NCBI RefSeq assembly: GCF_020686945.1
Contig: NZ_JAJEPR010000005.1
Location: forward strand, 1 to 64,000
Length of the DNA: 64,000 nt
Source: Limivivens faecihominis
GTDB taxonomy: Bacteria; Bacillota; Clostridia; Lachnospirales; Lachnospiraceae
Reading direction: 5' to 3'
Shown here: positions 1 to 8,538 of the stretch, in pieces
Numbering within the stretch: the stretch's first letter is position 1
Layout of the letters: each line of letters begins with the position of its first letter
Notes under the pieces: model-generated
What the model was told of the DNA's origin: nothing
The model's database searches: none
Seen by the model: the letters and a program-made list of their open reading frames with translations, nothing else
Program-made: the position numbers and the translations under genes

Positions 1-113
1 TACTTTGGTTTTGTTCTTTAAGAACTATATTCTTTTGAACTTTCAAGGATATGTCACTGTTCAGTTATCAAGGTTCTCTGTGATTTCATTTGCTCTCTTG
101 CGACAGCTTTTAT
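1..113 (-). other. 5' leader of an rRNA operon (operon lies off the left edge)
   Basis: No protein gene fits here. Read on the minus strand, the stretch follows two strong tandem promoters and contains the AACCTTGATAACTGAAC type of sequence found just upstream of 16S rRNA in many Firmicutes. No rRNA itself is inside the window, so the assignment rests on promoter architecture and this leader motif. Confidence 0.6.
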
Positions 114-142
114 ACTCTATCACAGTTTCTTTTGTTTGTCAA
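114..142 (-). promoter_or_regulatory. rRNA-type promoter P2
   Basis: Minus-strand -35 TTGACA at 137-142, a 17-bp spacer, and -10 TAGAGT at 114-119. It is the second of two tandem promoters directed off the left edge. The spacing is ideal for sigma-A. Confidence 0.75.
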
Positions 143-232
143 CCACTTTTTTATCTTTTTTTGAAAGATTCAAAAGTTGTAATTGTTTGAATTGTTTGAA
201 CAGCTCAATCAATTTCATCGGCGACAGTGAGT

Positions 233-261
233 ATAATACACCACTGCCGCCGGATTGTCAA
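233..261 (-). promoter_or_regulatory. rRNA-type promoter P1
   Basis: Minus-strand -35 TTGACA at 256-261, a 17-bp spacer, and -10 TATTAT at 233-238. Its surroundings (GTAGTTGACA after a T/A-rich tract) resemble the promoters of the tRNA-Leu genes near 19 kb, so it belongs to the stable-RNA promoter class of this genome. Confidence 0.8.
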
Positions 262-288
262 CTACTTTTTTCAAGTTTTTTCCACTTT

Positions 289-1062
289 CTATTTACAACA
301 CTCAACAACCTCTTCTGCCCACCTTACCGGTTGACAGCAGAAGAGCTCTTCGTGCTGAAGATCAAACTCCCGGATATCCGGATTCTTGAAATACAGGTGA
401 TAACGCTCCCTGTACTTCTCTCCCATCTTCAGGGCATAGAAGACATGGATCGTTGTGCCCGGCACCGCAATGCCGTGATCCACCTTTGTCACCAGATCAG
501 AATAAAACTGATTGCAGATGGTTTTCTTTGTGATCCAGGGACAGCCGCCCTTTCCGATCCCGAACATGCCGCAGAATTTTTCCATCAGTTCTTTTTTCCC
601 CGGATCGGCATTTTTATCCATCCGCTTCTTCATCCAGCCCGACAGTTCTCCTTTTTTCACCATGGGATAAAGGATGGGAATCATGATCGCGCTCTCCAGT
701 TTCGCCAGAAGAGGACCGGCCTCATCCATATCGCTGCTGCCGATGATGCCGTGCTCGATGGTGATTTTCTTCCGTTGAATCAGAAGGGCCACAAAACTTC
801 CACCCAGAGAGCAGCCATAGGCGGCCTTGATCTTCCCGCCGTAATTTTTCCGGACCTCCGCCTCGATCTTTTCGCACTCCTCCAGCATGGACGAAAACTC
901 GGTCTTTTCCTTCGGATCAAAGCCATCGTAGGAGACGACTACCGTATAGAAAGACTTATGAAGCTCCTCCAGCACATGATCGAAACTCGTCCAGAGACAG
1001 CAGGTCCCTGGGAAAAGAAAGATCACCGGCTTTCCTTTTTCCCCGCTTCCGTAAAAACGCAT
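289..1062 (-). CDS. alpha/beta-hydrolase family protein
   Basis: A 257-residue cytosolic protein with no signal peptide. The alpha/beta-hydrolase fold is recognisable from the oxyanion-loop segment FLFPGT (residues 15-20), the nucleophile elbow GCSLGGS with Ser85 in the middle, and a late His237 (QHEE) suited to be the catalytic histidine. The family covers esterases, thioesterases and peptidases, and nothing here fixes the substrate. The ATG start follows a GAGGG ribosome site. The gene is monocistronic: it faces the rRNA promoters on one side and a repeat-filled gap on the other. Family assignment is secure; function is unknown. Confidence 0.8.
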   Translation of the reverse strand: MRFYGSGEKGKPVIFLFPGTCCLWTSFDHVLEELHKSFYTVVVSYDGFDPKEKTEFSSMLEECEKIEAEVRKNYGGKIKAAYGCSLGGSFVALLIQRKKITIEHGIIGSSDMDEAGPLLAKLESAIMIPILYPMVKKGELSGWMKKRMDKNADPGKKELMEKFCGMFGIGKGGCPWITKKTICNQFYSDLVTKVDHGIAVPGTTIHVFYALKMGEKYRERYHLYFKNPDIREFDLQHEELFCCQPVRWAEEVVECCK

Positions 1063-1174
1063 GTTATCCCTCTTTTCATGAATTAGTACTTGCTAACTAT
1101 TTTTACTATAAGCCCTTCCCATGGCAGAGTCAACGTTTTTATTTGTATTTATTCTTCTAATATTATATGATGAT

Positions 1175-1300
1175 GCCAGGGTCAAAAGGTCAAAAAGCCG
1201 TTCATGCTTGCATGATAAGGCTTTTGAACTTGGGACCCGCCAAATATGAAAAAGTAGCGATTTACGCAGTAAATCAGCGGATTTCGAATGTTTGGAGGAT
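1175..1300. repeat. dispersed palindromic repeat, copy A
   Basis: It begins with CCAGGGTCAAAAG and contains a TCATGCTTGCATGA palindrome, then an inverted GGGACCC end near 1232-1238. The module at 1253-1294 (42 bp) is identical, in reverse orientation, to 34870-34911. The GGGTCCC/CCAGGGTC part recurs at 28123-28185 and 34978-35040. This fills most of the 344-bp gap upstream of the response-regulator gene; no ORF is supported. Confidence 0.8.
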
Positions 1301-1339
1301 TACGGAAGCTGCGTAGCAGCGTAGCAATCCGGGTATCAA

Positions 1340-1369
1340 ATGAGTGTCAAAAGACCTTTTGACACTCAT
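1340..1369. promoter_or_regulatory. perfect 14-bp palindrome upstream of the response regulator
   Basis: Arms ATGAGTGTCAAAAG (1340-1353) and its exact complement (1356-1369) are separated by only 2 bp. It sits about 40 bp before the start codon at 1407 and contains a TTGACA hexamer (1359-1364), so it could be an operator over the promoter or the end of the neighbouring repeat. Confidence 0.5.
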
Positions 1370-1406
1370 ATCATTATATACTTATTTGTATATGGAGGTA
1401 TGAGTT

Positions 1407-2999
1407 ATGGCAATCAACAGTATTGTACTCGCTGATGACGAATCCATTCAGCGCGACACTTTATCGACGATCATCCAGCGCTATGTTTCCGCCGATATTC
1501 GTCTCTGTTCTAACGGCCGGGACGCTCTCTCACTGATCGAAGAAGAGCTTCCGGATCTTCTGATCACCGATATCCGAATGCCGGTGATGGACGGCATGGA
1601 ACTCATCAAAGAGGTTTCCTCCCGCTATCCTTCCTTAAAGACCGTTCTCATCAGCGCCTATTCCGAATTTTCCTACGCGAAGACCGCCATCACCTGCGGC
1701 GTCTCCGAGTATCTCCTGAAACCTTTTCGACCGGAGGAGATCCGAAAGCTCCTGGAAAAGCTGGACGCGGAGATCAGCGCCGCCCAGGCTCAGTCTCTCT
1801 GGGACAGGCTCCAGAAAAAAGCCGCCACCAATCAGCAGCTGATGGCCCTTTCCGCCAGTCTTTATGGTCTGCCCCTGCCAGCAGGCAAGGAAACTGATCT
1901 TTCCGCTCTCGTCCCGCCCAGAGGTCATCTCCTTCTCTTTCGCTGGAAGAGCCGGCAAAATCATGGCGTTGCCAAAAGCCCAGCCCCCGGAAATGTCCTG
2001 ACGGACCGCCAACAGGAGCAGCTGCTGATCCAGCTGTGCCAGAATTTCCCCGAAGGCATTTTTCTCCCCTTAAGAAAAGGGCTGGACAGCTCGGAATGCC
2101 GCCTTCTGGTTCTGTTGCCGGAGAGCCATTCCGAGGAAGAACTTCTCAAAAGCTTAAGCAGTTTCCAGCGGAATTTCATCTACTGGACCGTCGTGGCTTC
2201 CTATTTTATAGAAGAAATGGCCTCTCTCAAGGAGATCTTCCAGCAGGCCAACCAGCTGCTCTCCTATTCCTTTTACTATCCTGAGAGCAGTCAGACCTTT
2301 TCCCTGGATCCGGAGATCCTGGCCGCCGTTCCTTCCATGCTGTCTCTCCACGCTTACGAGAAAACGCTTCGGGAGGCAGTACACGCTGGAAAGCTGGAGG
2401 CTGCCGAGCGCAGCTTAAAGGAGCTCTATTCCCTGCTTTCCCAGAAGCCCCGGCGTTTCCCCACAGACGTCCGGTACCGGATCTCTTCCATGACAGTCAA
2501 CATTCTGCGTGAGCTGGACAGCATGATTCCCTCCCGGGAGTATGACGATCTTCTGAACCGGGCCTACTCACTTTTCAGCATCTGCGACTCCTTCCCGGAG
2601 CTTTTTCAGATTTCCTATGAGCTTTTAAAAAGCACCTCCGTCTATTTCGTTCAGGAGACCGGAACCACCGACGTGGTGGAGGATATCATCGCCTACATAA
2701 GGAAGCATTTTACAGAGGATCTGACTCTGCCCCAGCTCGCGGAAAACGTTCATTTTTCAGCCAATTATCTGTCGGCTCAGATCAAAAAGAAGACCGGTAT
2801 GTCCTATATCAACTACGTCTCGCTTCTCCGTATGGAGTACGCGGAGCAGCTTCTCACCGGCACGAACCTCAAGGTCTCCGAGGTGGCGGCAAAATGCGGC
2901 TACCATGATAACAGCTATTTCAACCGGATTTTCTGCCGGAAATACGGGACTACCCCGGAGCAATACAGAAAGGCGCATAAAAAATGTTCCGAAAATTAA
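1407..2999 (+). CDS. YesN-type response regulator with AraC DNA-binding domain
   Basis: A 530-residue regulator. The receiver domain is at residues 1-120 with phospho-acceptor Asp55 in TDIRMP and the conserved Lys in LLKPF. A long middle region follows, and a C-terminal AraC/XylS double helix-turn-helix lies at about 430-525 (LTLPQLAENVHFS, then VSEVAAKCGYHDNSYFNRIF). This family typically activates sugar transport and glycosidase operons. The next gene, its YesM-type sensor kinase, overlaps it by 16 bp, which indicates coupled expression. The likely target is the divergent GH127/sugar ABC locus ending next door. The start is chosen from GGAGG 8 nt upstream. Confidence 0.9.
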   Translation: MAINSIVLADDESIQRDTLSTIIQRYVSADIRLCSNGRDALSLIEEELPDLLITDIRMPVMDGMELIKEVSSRYPSLKTVLISAYSEFSYAKTAITCGVSEYLLKPFRPEEIRKLLEKLDAEISAAQAQSLWDRLQKKAATNQQLMALSASLYGLPLPAGKETDLSALVPPRGHLLLFRWKSRQNHGVAKSPAPGNVLTDRQQEQLLIQLCQNFPEGIFLPLRKGLDSSECRLLVLLPESHSEEELLKSLSSFQRNFIYWTVVASYFIEEMASLKEIFQQANQLLSYSFYYPESSQTFSLDPEILAAVPSMLSLHAYEKTLREAVHAGKLEAAERSLKELYSLLSQKPRRFPTDVRYRISSMTVNILRELDSMIPSREYDDLLNRAYSLFSICDSFPELFQISYELLKSTSVYFVQETGTTDVVEDIIAYIRKHFTEDLTLPQLAENVHFSANYLSAQIKKKTGMSYINYVSLLRMEYAEQLLTGTNLKVSEVAAKCGYHDNSYFNRIFCRKYGTTPEQYRKAHKKCSEN

Positions 3000-4807
3000 C
3001 CGACCTTTTTTATTCCATGCGGTTCGGGCAGAGGCTCTGCATCATCCTGATCCTTTTTGCCCTGATCCCCATGCTGCTGATCCAGCAGATCCTCATGCAT
3101 TTTTACGAAAAGCATATCGTGGACAGCGCCTCAAACAGCGCCTACTCCATCGTCAACGCCAACAATAACTCTCTGGATATGCTTCTCGACAACATTGAGA
3201 CAGCCGCCCAACAAATGATTGACAGCCAGTTTTATTATGATACCTTTTCCGAACTGAACGATTTCTCCGTGGGAGACTGTCTTCGCTATGACCGGATTCT
3301 GACCCAAGAGCTCGCCAAGCAGTTTATCTACCAGGAAGCTGTCTATGACGTATATCTCTACACCTCCAAATGGCTTTTCGGAGTCAACACAGGACTGATG
3401 CCCATCACCATCGATTCCTTCCGGAAAGCCGGTTTTGAAGAGCTGGCCCGAAACGCCAGCGGCCTCTCCTGCTGGGTCACAGGCTACGATTATGGAGAAC
3501 AGACCCAGAATGACTATCTGGTAAAAAAGAGCTCTTACGATTTCCGGTACCCTTTGACGATGCTGAAGGAAATGCAGTTTCAGTACACCTCACAAGGATA
3601 TTACCAGCGGCTTTCCGAGGATACTGAAAAGCCGATTCTCGTGGTTCAGGTACTGGAGAAAAGTCTTCGGAACCTCTATAAAGACAGCGTCCCCTACGAC
3701 GGAAGCCTCTATGTCATCGCCAACAGCGAGGGAAGCGTGGTCTCCTCCGACAACGACACCTTTCCTGTCGGCACGGTGCTTCCCGAGGATCTTTCTCCCT
3801 ATCTCAGAACCTCCGGCTATGTGACCTATGATTTGAAGGGAGAAAAAAATCTGCTCTGCTACGATACGCTGGATGGGCGTGGGTTCTTCTCTTTCGCCCT
3901 TATTCCCATGAAAAATCTAACCCAGAATGCAGTCTGGAAAATGCGTCAGCTCCTCTGGATCTGTGCCCTGGTGCTAATCTTTCTCGCTGCTCTGGTGGCC
4001 TTTGTCCTTTCCCGGACCATCACCCGCCCTATCGCAGCCCTTACAAAGGCTGCCATCCGCGTCTCCAAGAGCGATTTTTCGGCCAACACACCAGTTCCCC
4101 GGGGACGTGATTTCAAGGTACTGACGGAAAGCTTTAACCATATGGAAAAAGAGATCAGCCGGCTGATCCATGAAAACTATGAGATCTCCCTCCGTGAAAA
4201 AGAGACGCAGCTCATGGCTCTTACGATGCAGATCAATCCGCATTTTCTTTACAACACCCTGAATACGATCAACATGCTGGCCATCCAGAATGACGACGAC
4301 GAAACGGCGGAGCTCATTGTTTCCCTCTCGGAAATGCTCCAGTACACCTGCAAAGATTCCTCGGACCAGGCTCCCCTCTCGGCTGAGATCAGCTGGGTCT
4401 CCAATTACCTTTTCCTCATGTCCAAACGCTATAATGGCCTTTTCCGGACAGTTTTGGATATCGACGAGGACCTAATGGACTGCCGGATTCCAAAATTCAT
4501 CCTGCAGCCTCTGGTGGAAAATTCCATCCTTCACGGTTTTTCGGATATGCAAAAAGAAGGAGTCCTCACTCTCGCAATTTCCAAGAGTGAAAACTCCCTC
4601 TGTATTGAAGTCAGAGATAACGGCATCGGCATGGACGAGGAACAGTTAAAAAAGTACATCCATGCCATCTGCGTGGACGGTCATGTGGGCATCTCCAACG
4701 TTCATCGCCGCCTCTCCCTGATCTACGGGGAAAATTATAAAATCCATGTGGTCTCCGCTCCGGGCGAAGGTACCTCCATCAAGATCTGGATCCCCGTCGA
4801 ATACTAA
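2984..4807 (+). CDS. YesM-type sensor histidine kinase
   Basis: A 607-residue membrane kinase. Transmembrane segments lie at about residues 15-40 and 325-345 and bracket an extracellular sensor of about 280 residues. A HAMP domain follows, then a His_kinase domain with phospho-site His420 in INPHFLYNTLN, then an HATPase domain with N-box LVENSILHGF and G-box DNGIGM. This architecture is typical of kinases that sense extracellular sugars, directly or through binding proteins, and phosphorylate a YesN-like partner, here the overlapping upstream gene. It ends 2 bp before the convergent GH127 gene. Family and partner are secure; the ligand is inferred to be an arabinose-containing glycan. Confidence 0.9.
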   Translation: MFRKLTDLFYSMRFGQRLCIILILFALIPMLLIQQILMHFYEKHIVDSASNSAYSIVNANNNSLDMLLDNIETAAQQMIDSQFYYDTFSELNDFSVGDCLRYDRILTQELAKQFIYQEAVYDVYLYTSKWLFGVNTGLMPITIDSFRKAGFEELARNASGLSCWVTGYDYGEQTQNDYLVKKSSYDFRYPLTMLKEMQFQYTSQGYYQRLSEDTEKPILVVQVLEKSLRNLYKDSVPYDGSLYVIANSEGSVVSSDNDTFPVGTVLPEDLSPYLRTSGYVTYDLKGEKNLLCYDTLDGRGFFSFALIPMKNLTQNAVWKMRQLLWICALVLIFLAALVAFVLSRTITRPIAALTKAAIRVSKSDFSANTPVPRGRDFKVLTESFNHMEKEISRLIHENYEISLREKETQLMALTMQINPHFLYNTLNTINMLAIQNDDDETAELIVSLSEMLQYTCKDSSDQAPLSAEISWVSNYLFLMSKRYNGLFRTVLDIDEDLMDCRIPKFILQPLVENSILHGFSDMQKEGVLTLAISKSENSLCIEVRDNGIGMDEEQLKKYIHAICVDGHVGISNVHRRLSLIYGENYKIHVVSAPGEGTSIKIWIPVEY

Positions 4808-4809
4808 AT

Positions 4810-6690
4810 TTATTTCTCCAGGAACCAGACATCCATCTCTGTTACTCCTCTGTTTGCCCAAGCATAATAGGGGAGTAATTTTAACTGGAAGGAAACTTTT
4901 TTTCCTTTCCGGTCGGAATAAAGCGCTTTGGATGCTTCTCTGCGGGACGCCTGGACTTTGAGCACTGGCATCTCTCTTCCGGCTACCTCCGCTTTTTCCA
5001 GTTCAAAAGCGGCATCCCAGTCGATCCGCACATCCCGTAAAGGAGTATCATCATTATCGACACCTTCCGCGCAGTAAACCAACGGTCCTCTGGTGACAGC
5101 CACCCTTCCGCAGGTATCGACGATCTCGGGATTGCCCTCCCAGAGTTTTACTTTCATTTCGAGCTCCAGCTCGATGCGGTCTCCATCTTTCCAGTCTCTC
5201 TCAAGATATACAAAACCTTTTTCCGCTGCGGCGGGAACTTTTTCTCCGTTTACCAGAAGTTCTGCCTTATCGCACCAGCCCGGAATCCTTACGGCAAACG
5301 TGAAATTTCCCTCACTTTTCAGGGTCCAGCTGATCTTTCCGTCACAGGGATATTCTGTACGCTCCTGAAGGGTAATTGTCTTTCCATTCAGATGCAGCGT
5401 TGTATCCGCATCCATGTAGCACTGGGCAAAAATGGTGTTTCCCGCGGTGGAATAGAGATAATCGCCGATGGAACCGATCGTGCGAACCAGGTTCGGTGGG
5501 CAGCAGGAGCAGCCAAAGACTTTCACGCGCTCCAGAATGGGCAGATGCTCCTTAAGACCCTCAGGACGGCTGTCGTTAAACGCGTTTCTTCTGGGATCCA
5601 CCGCCAGCGGGTTCTCATAGAAAAAGCTGTCTCCCGAGAGAGAAATGCCGCTCAGCACCGTATTGTAAAGAGCTCTCTCTGCGGTATCGGCATAGCGTCC
5701 GTCCGCCTCAATGAGCCAGAGTCTCCGGCAGAAAAGTGCCAGGGCAATGGAGGCACAGGTCTCGTTATAAGCCGTATATTCCGGGAAATCATAATCAAAC
5801 GTAAAGGATTCGCCGCGGCAGGTGGACCCCACACCACCGGTGATGTACATACGCTTCTCGGTGATATTTTCAAAAAGAGTCCGGCAGATTTCCGTCAGTT
5901 TCTCTTCCTTTGTCTCCAGAGCCAGATCTGCCATGCCAGAATAGAGGTAGAGTGCTCTCACGCTGTGGCCCTCTGCCGTCACCTGTTCCCGTACCGGAAG
6001 GTGGGACTGCATATGCTCCTGATCGGTGAAGGAATAGGTCTCATCCCGGTCGCTGGTTCCTCTGGTATTGATAAAATATTCCGCCAGCTTGAAATAGCGC
6101 TCCTCGCCGGTGTAATGATACAGTTTCATAAGAGCCAGCTCGATCTCTTCGTGGCCCGGCGTGTCAAAGGCCGCGGAGTGTTCCACCCGGAATACCCGGT
6201 CAATGAGATCCGCATATTTCATGGCTACCCGGAGCATGTTGTCTTTTCCTGTGGCCTCCTTATAGGCGATGGCTCCCTCGATGAGGTGGCCGGCACAGTA
6301 AAGCTCATGGTCGGTTCTTCTGGTAAAGCGAGCCTTCGGCTCCACCACGGTAAAATAGGCATTGAGATAACCATTGGTATCTTGGGTTCGCTCCATACGA
6401 CCCACGAGTTCGTCGATCTTTGCCTCAAGCTCAGGATCCCGTTCTTTTTTCAGGAAATAGGCAGCTCCCTCGATCCATTTTGTCACGTCAGACTCCCAGA
6501 AAATATGAGGCTGATTGGGCATGCCTTTTTTCCACTGCATTTTCAGTGCTTCAAAGCGCCCGGTCTCCTCAAACCGGTCATAAACCGCATTGACGGTCAC
6601 TTTCCGGCAGAGATCCTGCTCTGTCTTCCAGAAACCTCCGATAATCGTGCTGTCCGCAAAGCTCACCGGTTTTCCACTCCATTTTTCCAT
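4810..6690 (-). CDS. glycoside hydrolase family 127 (beta-L-arabinofuranosidase, DUF1680)
   Basis: A 626-residue cytosolic enzyme without signal peptide. It matches GH127 from the opening GGFW through the (alpha/alpha)6-barrel segment (NGYLNAYF, EHVRALY-like region) to the hallmark CCPPN. Cys396 and Cys397 in GCSCCPPN correspond to the cysteine nucleophile and zinc ligand of characterised enzymes, and ETC in YNETCAS supplies the other zinc ligands. GH127 enzymes release beta-L-arabinofuranose, notably from plant hydroxyproline-linked arabinans. It is the last gene of the ABC transporter operon, so substrate is probably imported as an oligosaccharide and cut inside the cell. A strong AAGGAG site precedes the ATG. 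Confidence 0.9.
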   Translation of the reverse strand: MEKWSGKPVSFADSTIIGGFWKTEQDLCRKVTVNAVYDRFEETGRFEALKMQWKKGMPNQPHIFWESDVTKWIEGAAYFLKKERDPELEAKIDELVGRMERTQDTNGYLNAYFTVVEPKARFTRRTDHELYCAGHLIEGAIAYKEATGKDNMLRVAMKYADLIDRVFRVEHSAAFDTPGHEEIELALMKLYHYTGEERYFKLAEYFINTRGTSDRDETYSFTDQEHMQSHLPVREQVTAEGHSVRALYLYSGMADLALETKEEKLTEICRTLFENITEKRMYITGGVGSTCRGESFTFDYDFPEYTAYNETCASIALALFCRRLWLIEADGRYADTAERALYNTVLSGISLSGDSFFYENPLAVDPRRNAFNDSRPEGLKEHLPILERVKVFGCSCCPPNLVRTIGSIGDYLYSTAGNTIFAQCYMDADTTLHLNGKTITLQERTEYPCDGKISWTLKSEGNFTFAVRIPGWCDKAELLVNGEKVPAAAEKGFVYLERDWKDGDRIELELEMKVKLWEGNPEIVDTCGRVAVTRGPLVYCAEGVDNDDTPLRDVRIDWDAAFELEKAEVAGREMPVLKVQASRREASKALYSDRKGKKVSFQLKLLPYYAWANRGVTEMDVWFLEK

Positions 6691-6706
6691 TTTGTTCTCC
6701 TTTCGC

Positions 6707-7558
6707 TTACGCTTTCATACCTGTCAGTGAGATGCCTTCGATGAGGTGCTTCTGTCCCACGAGGAAAACGCCCACACAGGGAGCCACCACGATGGTGGAA
6801 GCAGCCATCAGAAGATTCCATTTTGTAGAATAATCGCCACGGAACTGCAAGAGTCCGACAGCCAGCGTAAATTTCGTCTTTGTGTTCAGGTAAATGATGG
6901 GGCCGAAGAAATCATTCCAGTTGCCGAGAAAGGTAAAAAGAGCCACCACCACCAGAGCTGATTTTGCCAGCGGCATAATAATCCGGAAGAAAATCTGCAG
7001 CGGACCGGCTCCGTCGATGCGGGCCGCCTCGTCAAGATCCTTTGGTATGCCTAAGAAAAACTGTCTCAGCAGGAAGATATTGAAGGCGCCGCCTCCGAAA
7101 AAGGAGGGCAGAATCAGGGGCCAGTAGGTATCAATCATGTGGAAATTTCTCCAGATCATGAACTGTGGGATCAGGGTAACGGAACCTGGAAGCATCATCG
7201 TGGAGAGCACCAGTGCAAAGCAGAAGCCCTGGCCTTTCCATTTGATTCTGGAAAAAGCATAAGCCGCCATGGAAGACGTCAGAAGCGTACCGATCAGGCA
7301 GCCCGCAACGATTGTGATCGTGTTAATCGCATATCTTCCGAAATCAGCAGCCTTGAGAGCGTCCGTGTAGTTGCTCCAGAGCATTTCCTTTGGCCAGAAC
7401 ACGAAGGGACGCATGCTGTAAATGTCCGTATTTTTCATAAAGGAAGAACGGACCATCCAGTAGAGCGGGATTACGCAGACCAGAGCCAGAAGAATAATCA
7501 CCGCATAGACTGCCGCCTGTTTTATATAGTAGGAAGTTTTTCTTCTTCTCTTCTTCAT
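6707..7558 (-). CDS. sugar ABC transporter permease, MalG type
   Basis: An inner-membrane subunit of a carbohydrate uptake transporter (CUT1 family). From the chosen ATG it has 283 residues, a Lys/Arg-rich start (KKRRRK), six predicted helices and the permease EAA loop EAARIDGAGPLQIFF that contacts the ATPase. I start it at 7558 rather than at the upstream ATGs because GGGGG lies at a workable distance and the first 18 residues of the longer reading are unlike the family. It overlaps the stop of the partner permease by a few bases. No ATPase gene is nearby, as is usual for CUT1 systems sharing an MsmX-like ATPase. Confidence 0.88.
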   Translation of the reverse strand: MKKRRRKTSYYIKQAAVYAVIILLALVCVIPLYWMVRSSFMKNTDIYSMRPFVFWPKEMLWSNYTDALKAADFGRYAINTITIVAGCLIGTLLTSSMAAYAFSRIKWKGQGFCFALVLSTMMLPGSVTLIPQFMIWRNFHMIDTYWPLILPSFFGGGAFNIFLLRQFFLGIPKDLDEAARIDGAGPLQIFFRIIMPLAKSALVVVALFTFLGNWNDFFGPIIYLNTKTKFTLAVGLLQFRGDYSTKWNLLMAASTIVVAPCVGVFLVGQKHLIEGISLTGMKA

Positions 7559-7559
7559 C

Positions 7560-8468
7560 TTAATCATTTCCCCCTTCGTAGTAAACCCATTTTTTCGATG
7601 ACTTAAATACAATAACCGTAAGAAGCATCACGACTACAAACAGAATCCAGGCCATGGCCGAAGCTTTTCCCATATCCATGTACTTGAAGGCCTGTCTCCA
7701 GAGATTATATACATAAAACAAAGATGCATTGTTCGGTCCGCCCTCGGTGATGATGTACGCCTGGGAGAAGACCTGCAATGCTCCGATGATGCCGTTTACC
7801 AGGTTGAAAAACAGGGTAGAGGATACCATCGGCAATGTGATATTCCAAAATTTATCCCAGCTGTTTCCGCCGTCGATCTCCAGAGCCTCATAGTAGACCT
7901 GCGGAATCTCCTGAAGGCCAGCCAGGAAAATAACCTGGGTAGAACCGGTCCCCCAGATTCCCATAAAGACGATGGACGGGAGAACGCTTCCTTTTCCCCA
8001 GAAGAACTGGCTCTTGGGCAGGTGCAGGAACTCAAGAATCGTGTTGAAAAGGCCGAAATCCGGGTTCATCAGAAGGAGCCACACAAAGCTCGTGGCAACT
8101 GCCGGAAGAATACAGGGCAGGTAAAACAACGACCGGAAGAAGGCTCTGCATTTGATATCCCTGTTTAAAAGAAGCGCAATCATAAATGCAAAAATCAGAT
8201 TGGCAGGAACTGCCATAATCGAATACAAAACGGTGGCTTTTACGGAGATCCAGAAGGTCTTCTCGTGACCGCTCAGCAATTCTATATAGTTTTTCAGGCC
8301 TACCCAGGAGGGTTTGCCTATGATGTTGTAATCGCAAAGGCTGTAGTAGCCGCTCAGCAGCATCGGAAACAGGTTAAAGATCAGAAATCCCAGTACCGCC
8401 GGCAGAGCAAAGCCCCAGCCCACAAGATTCATTCTTGTTTTTGTCTTCATCGTTTTCATTTTGCTCAT
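7560..8468 (-). CDS. sugar ABC transporter permease, MalF/UgpA type
   Basis: A 302-residue integral membrane partner of the MalG-type permease downstream. It has a short basic N-terminus, then helices beginning at VGWGFALPAVLGFLIFNLFP and an EAA loop EALEIDGGNSWDKFW. The exact start is uncertain: the first ATG abuts the GAAAGG ribosome site, so the ATG at 8459 has better spacing. It is transcribed after the binding-protein gene, across a stable hairpin that probably lowers permease output relative to binding protein. The substrate is inferred from the neighbouring GH127 to be an arabinose-containing oligosaccharide. Confidence 0.88.
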   Translation of the reverse strand: MSKMKTMKTKTRMNLVGWGFALPAVLGFLIFNLFPMLLSGYYSLCDYNIIGKPSWVGLKNYIELLSGHEKTFWISVKATVLYSIMAVPANLIFAFMIALLLNRDIKCRAFFRSLFYLPCILPAVATSFVWLLLMNPDFGLFNTILEFLHLPKSQFFWGKGSVLPSIVFMGIWGTGSTQVIFLAGLQEIPQVYYEALEIDGGNSWDKFWNITLPMVSSTLFFNLVNGIIGALQVFSQAYIITEGGPNNASLFYVYNLWRQAFKYMDMGKASAMAWILFVVVMLLTVIVFKSSKKWVYYEGGND

Positions 8469-8488
8469 CCTTTCTCTCCCCTGTTGAA

Positions 8489-8524
8489 AAGAGAGCTGCC
8501 GTTTTTATCCGGCAGCTCTCTTCT
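8489..8524 (-). terminator. intra-operon hairpin between binding protein and permease genes
   Basis: AGAGAGCTGCCGG and its complement flank a short A-rich loop, followed on the minus strand by TCTCTTTTC. Such hairpins after a binding-protein gene usually stabilise the upstream message or reduce read-through into the permeases. Confidence 0.7.
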
Positions 8525-8538
8525 TCACATTTCCATGA

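Noticed and set aside
136..1086. 316-codon plus-strand frame over the alpha/beta-hydrolase gene and rRNA promoters
   Set aside because: It runs through strong minus-strand promoters and opposes a gene with intact catalytic motifs.
5392..6744. 450-codon plus-strand frame opposite the GH127 gene
   Set aside because: Antisense shadow of a well-supported GH127 gene with normal motifs.
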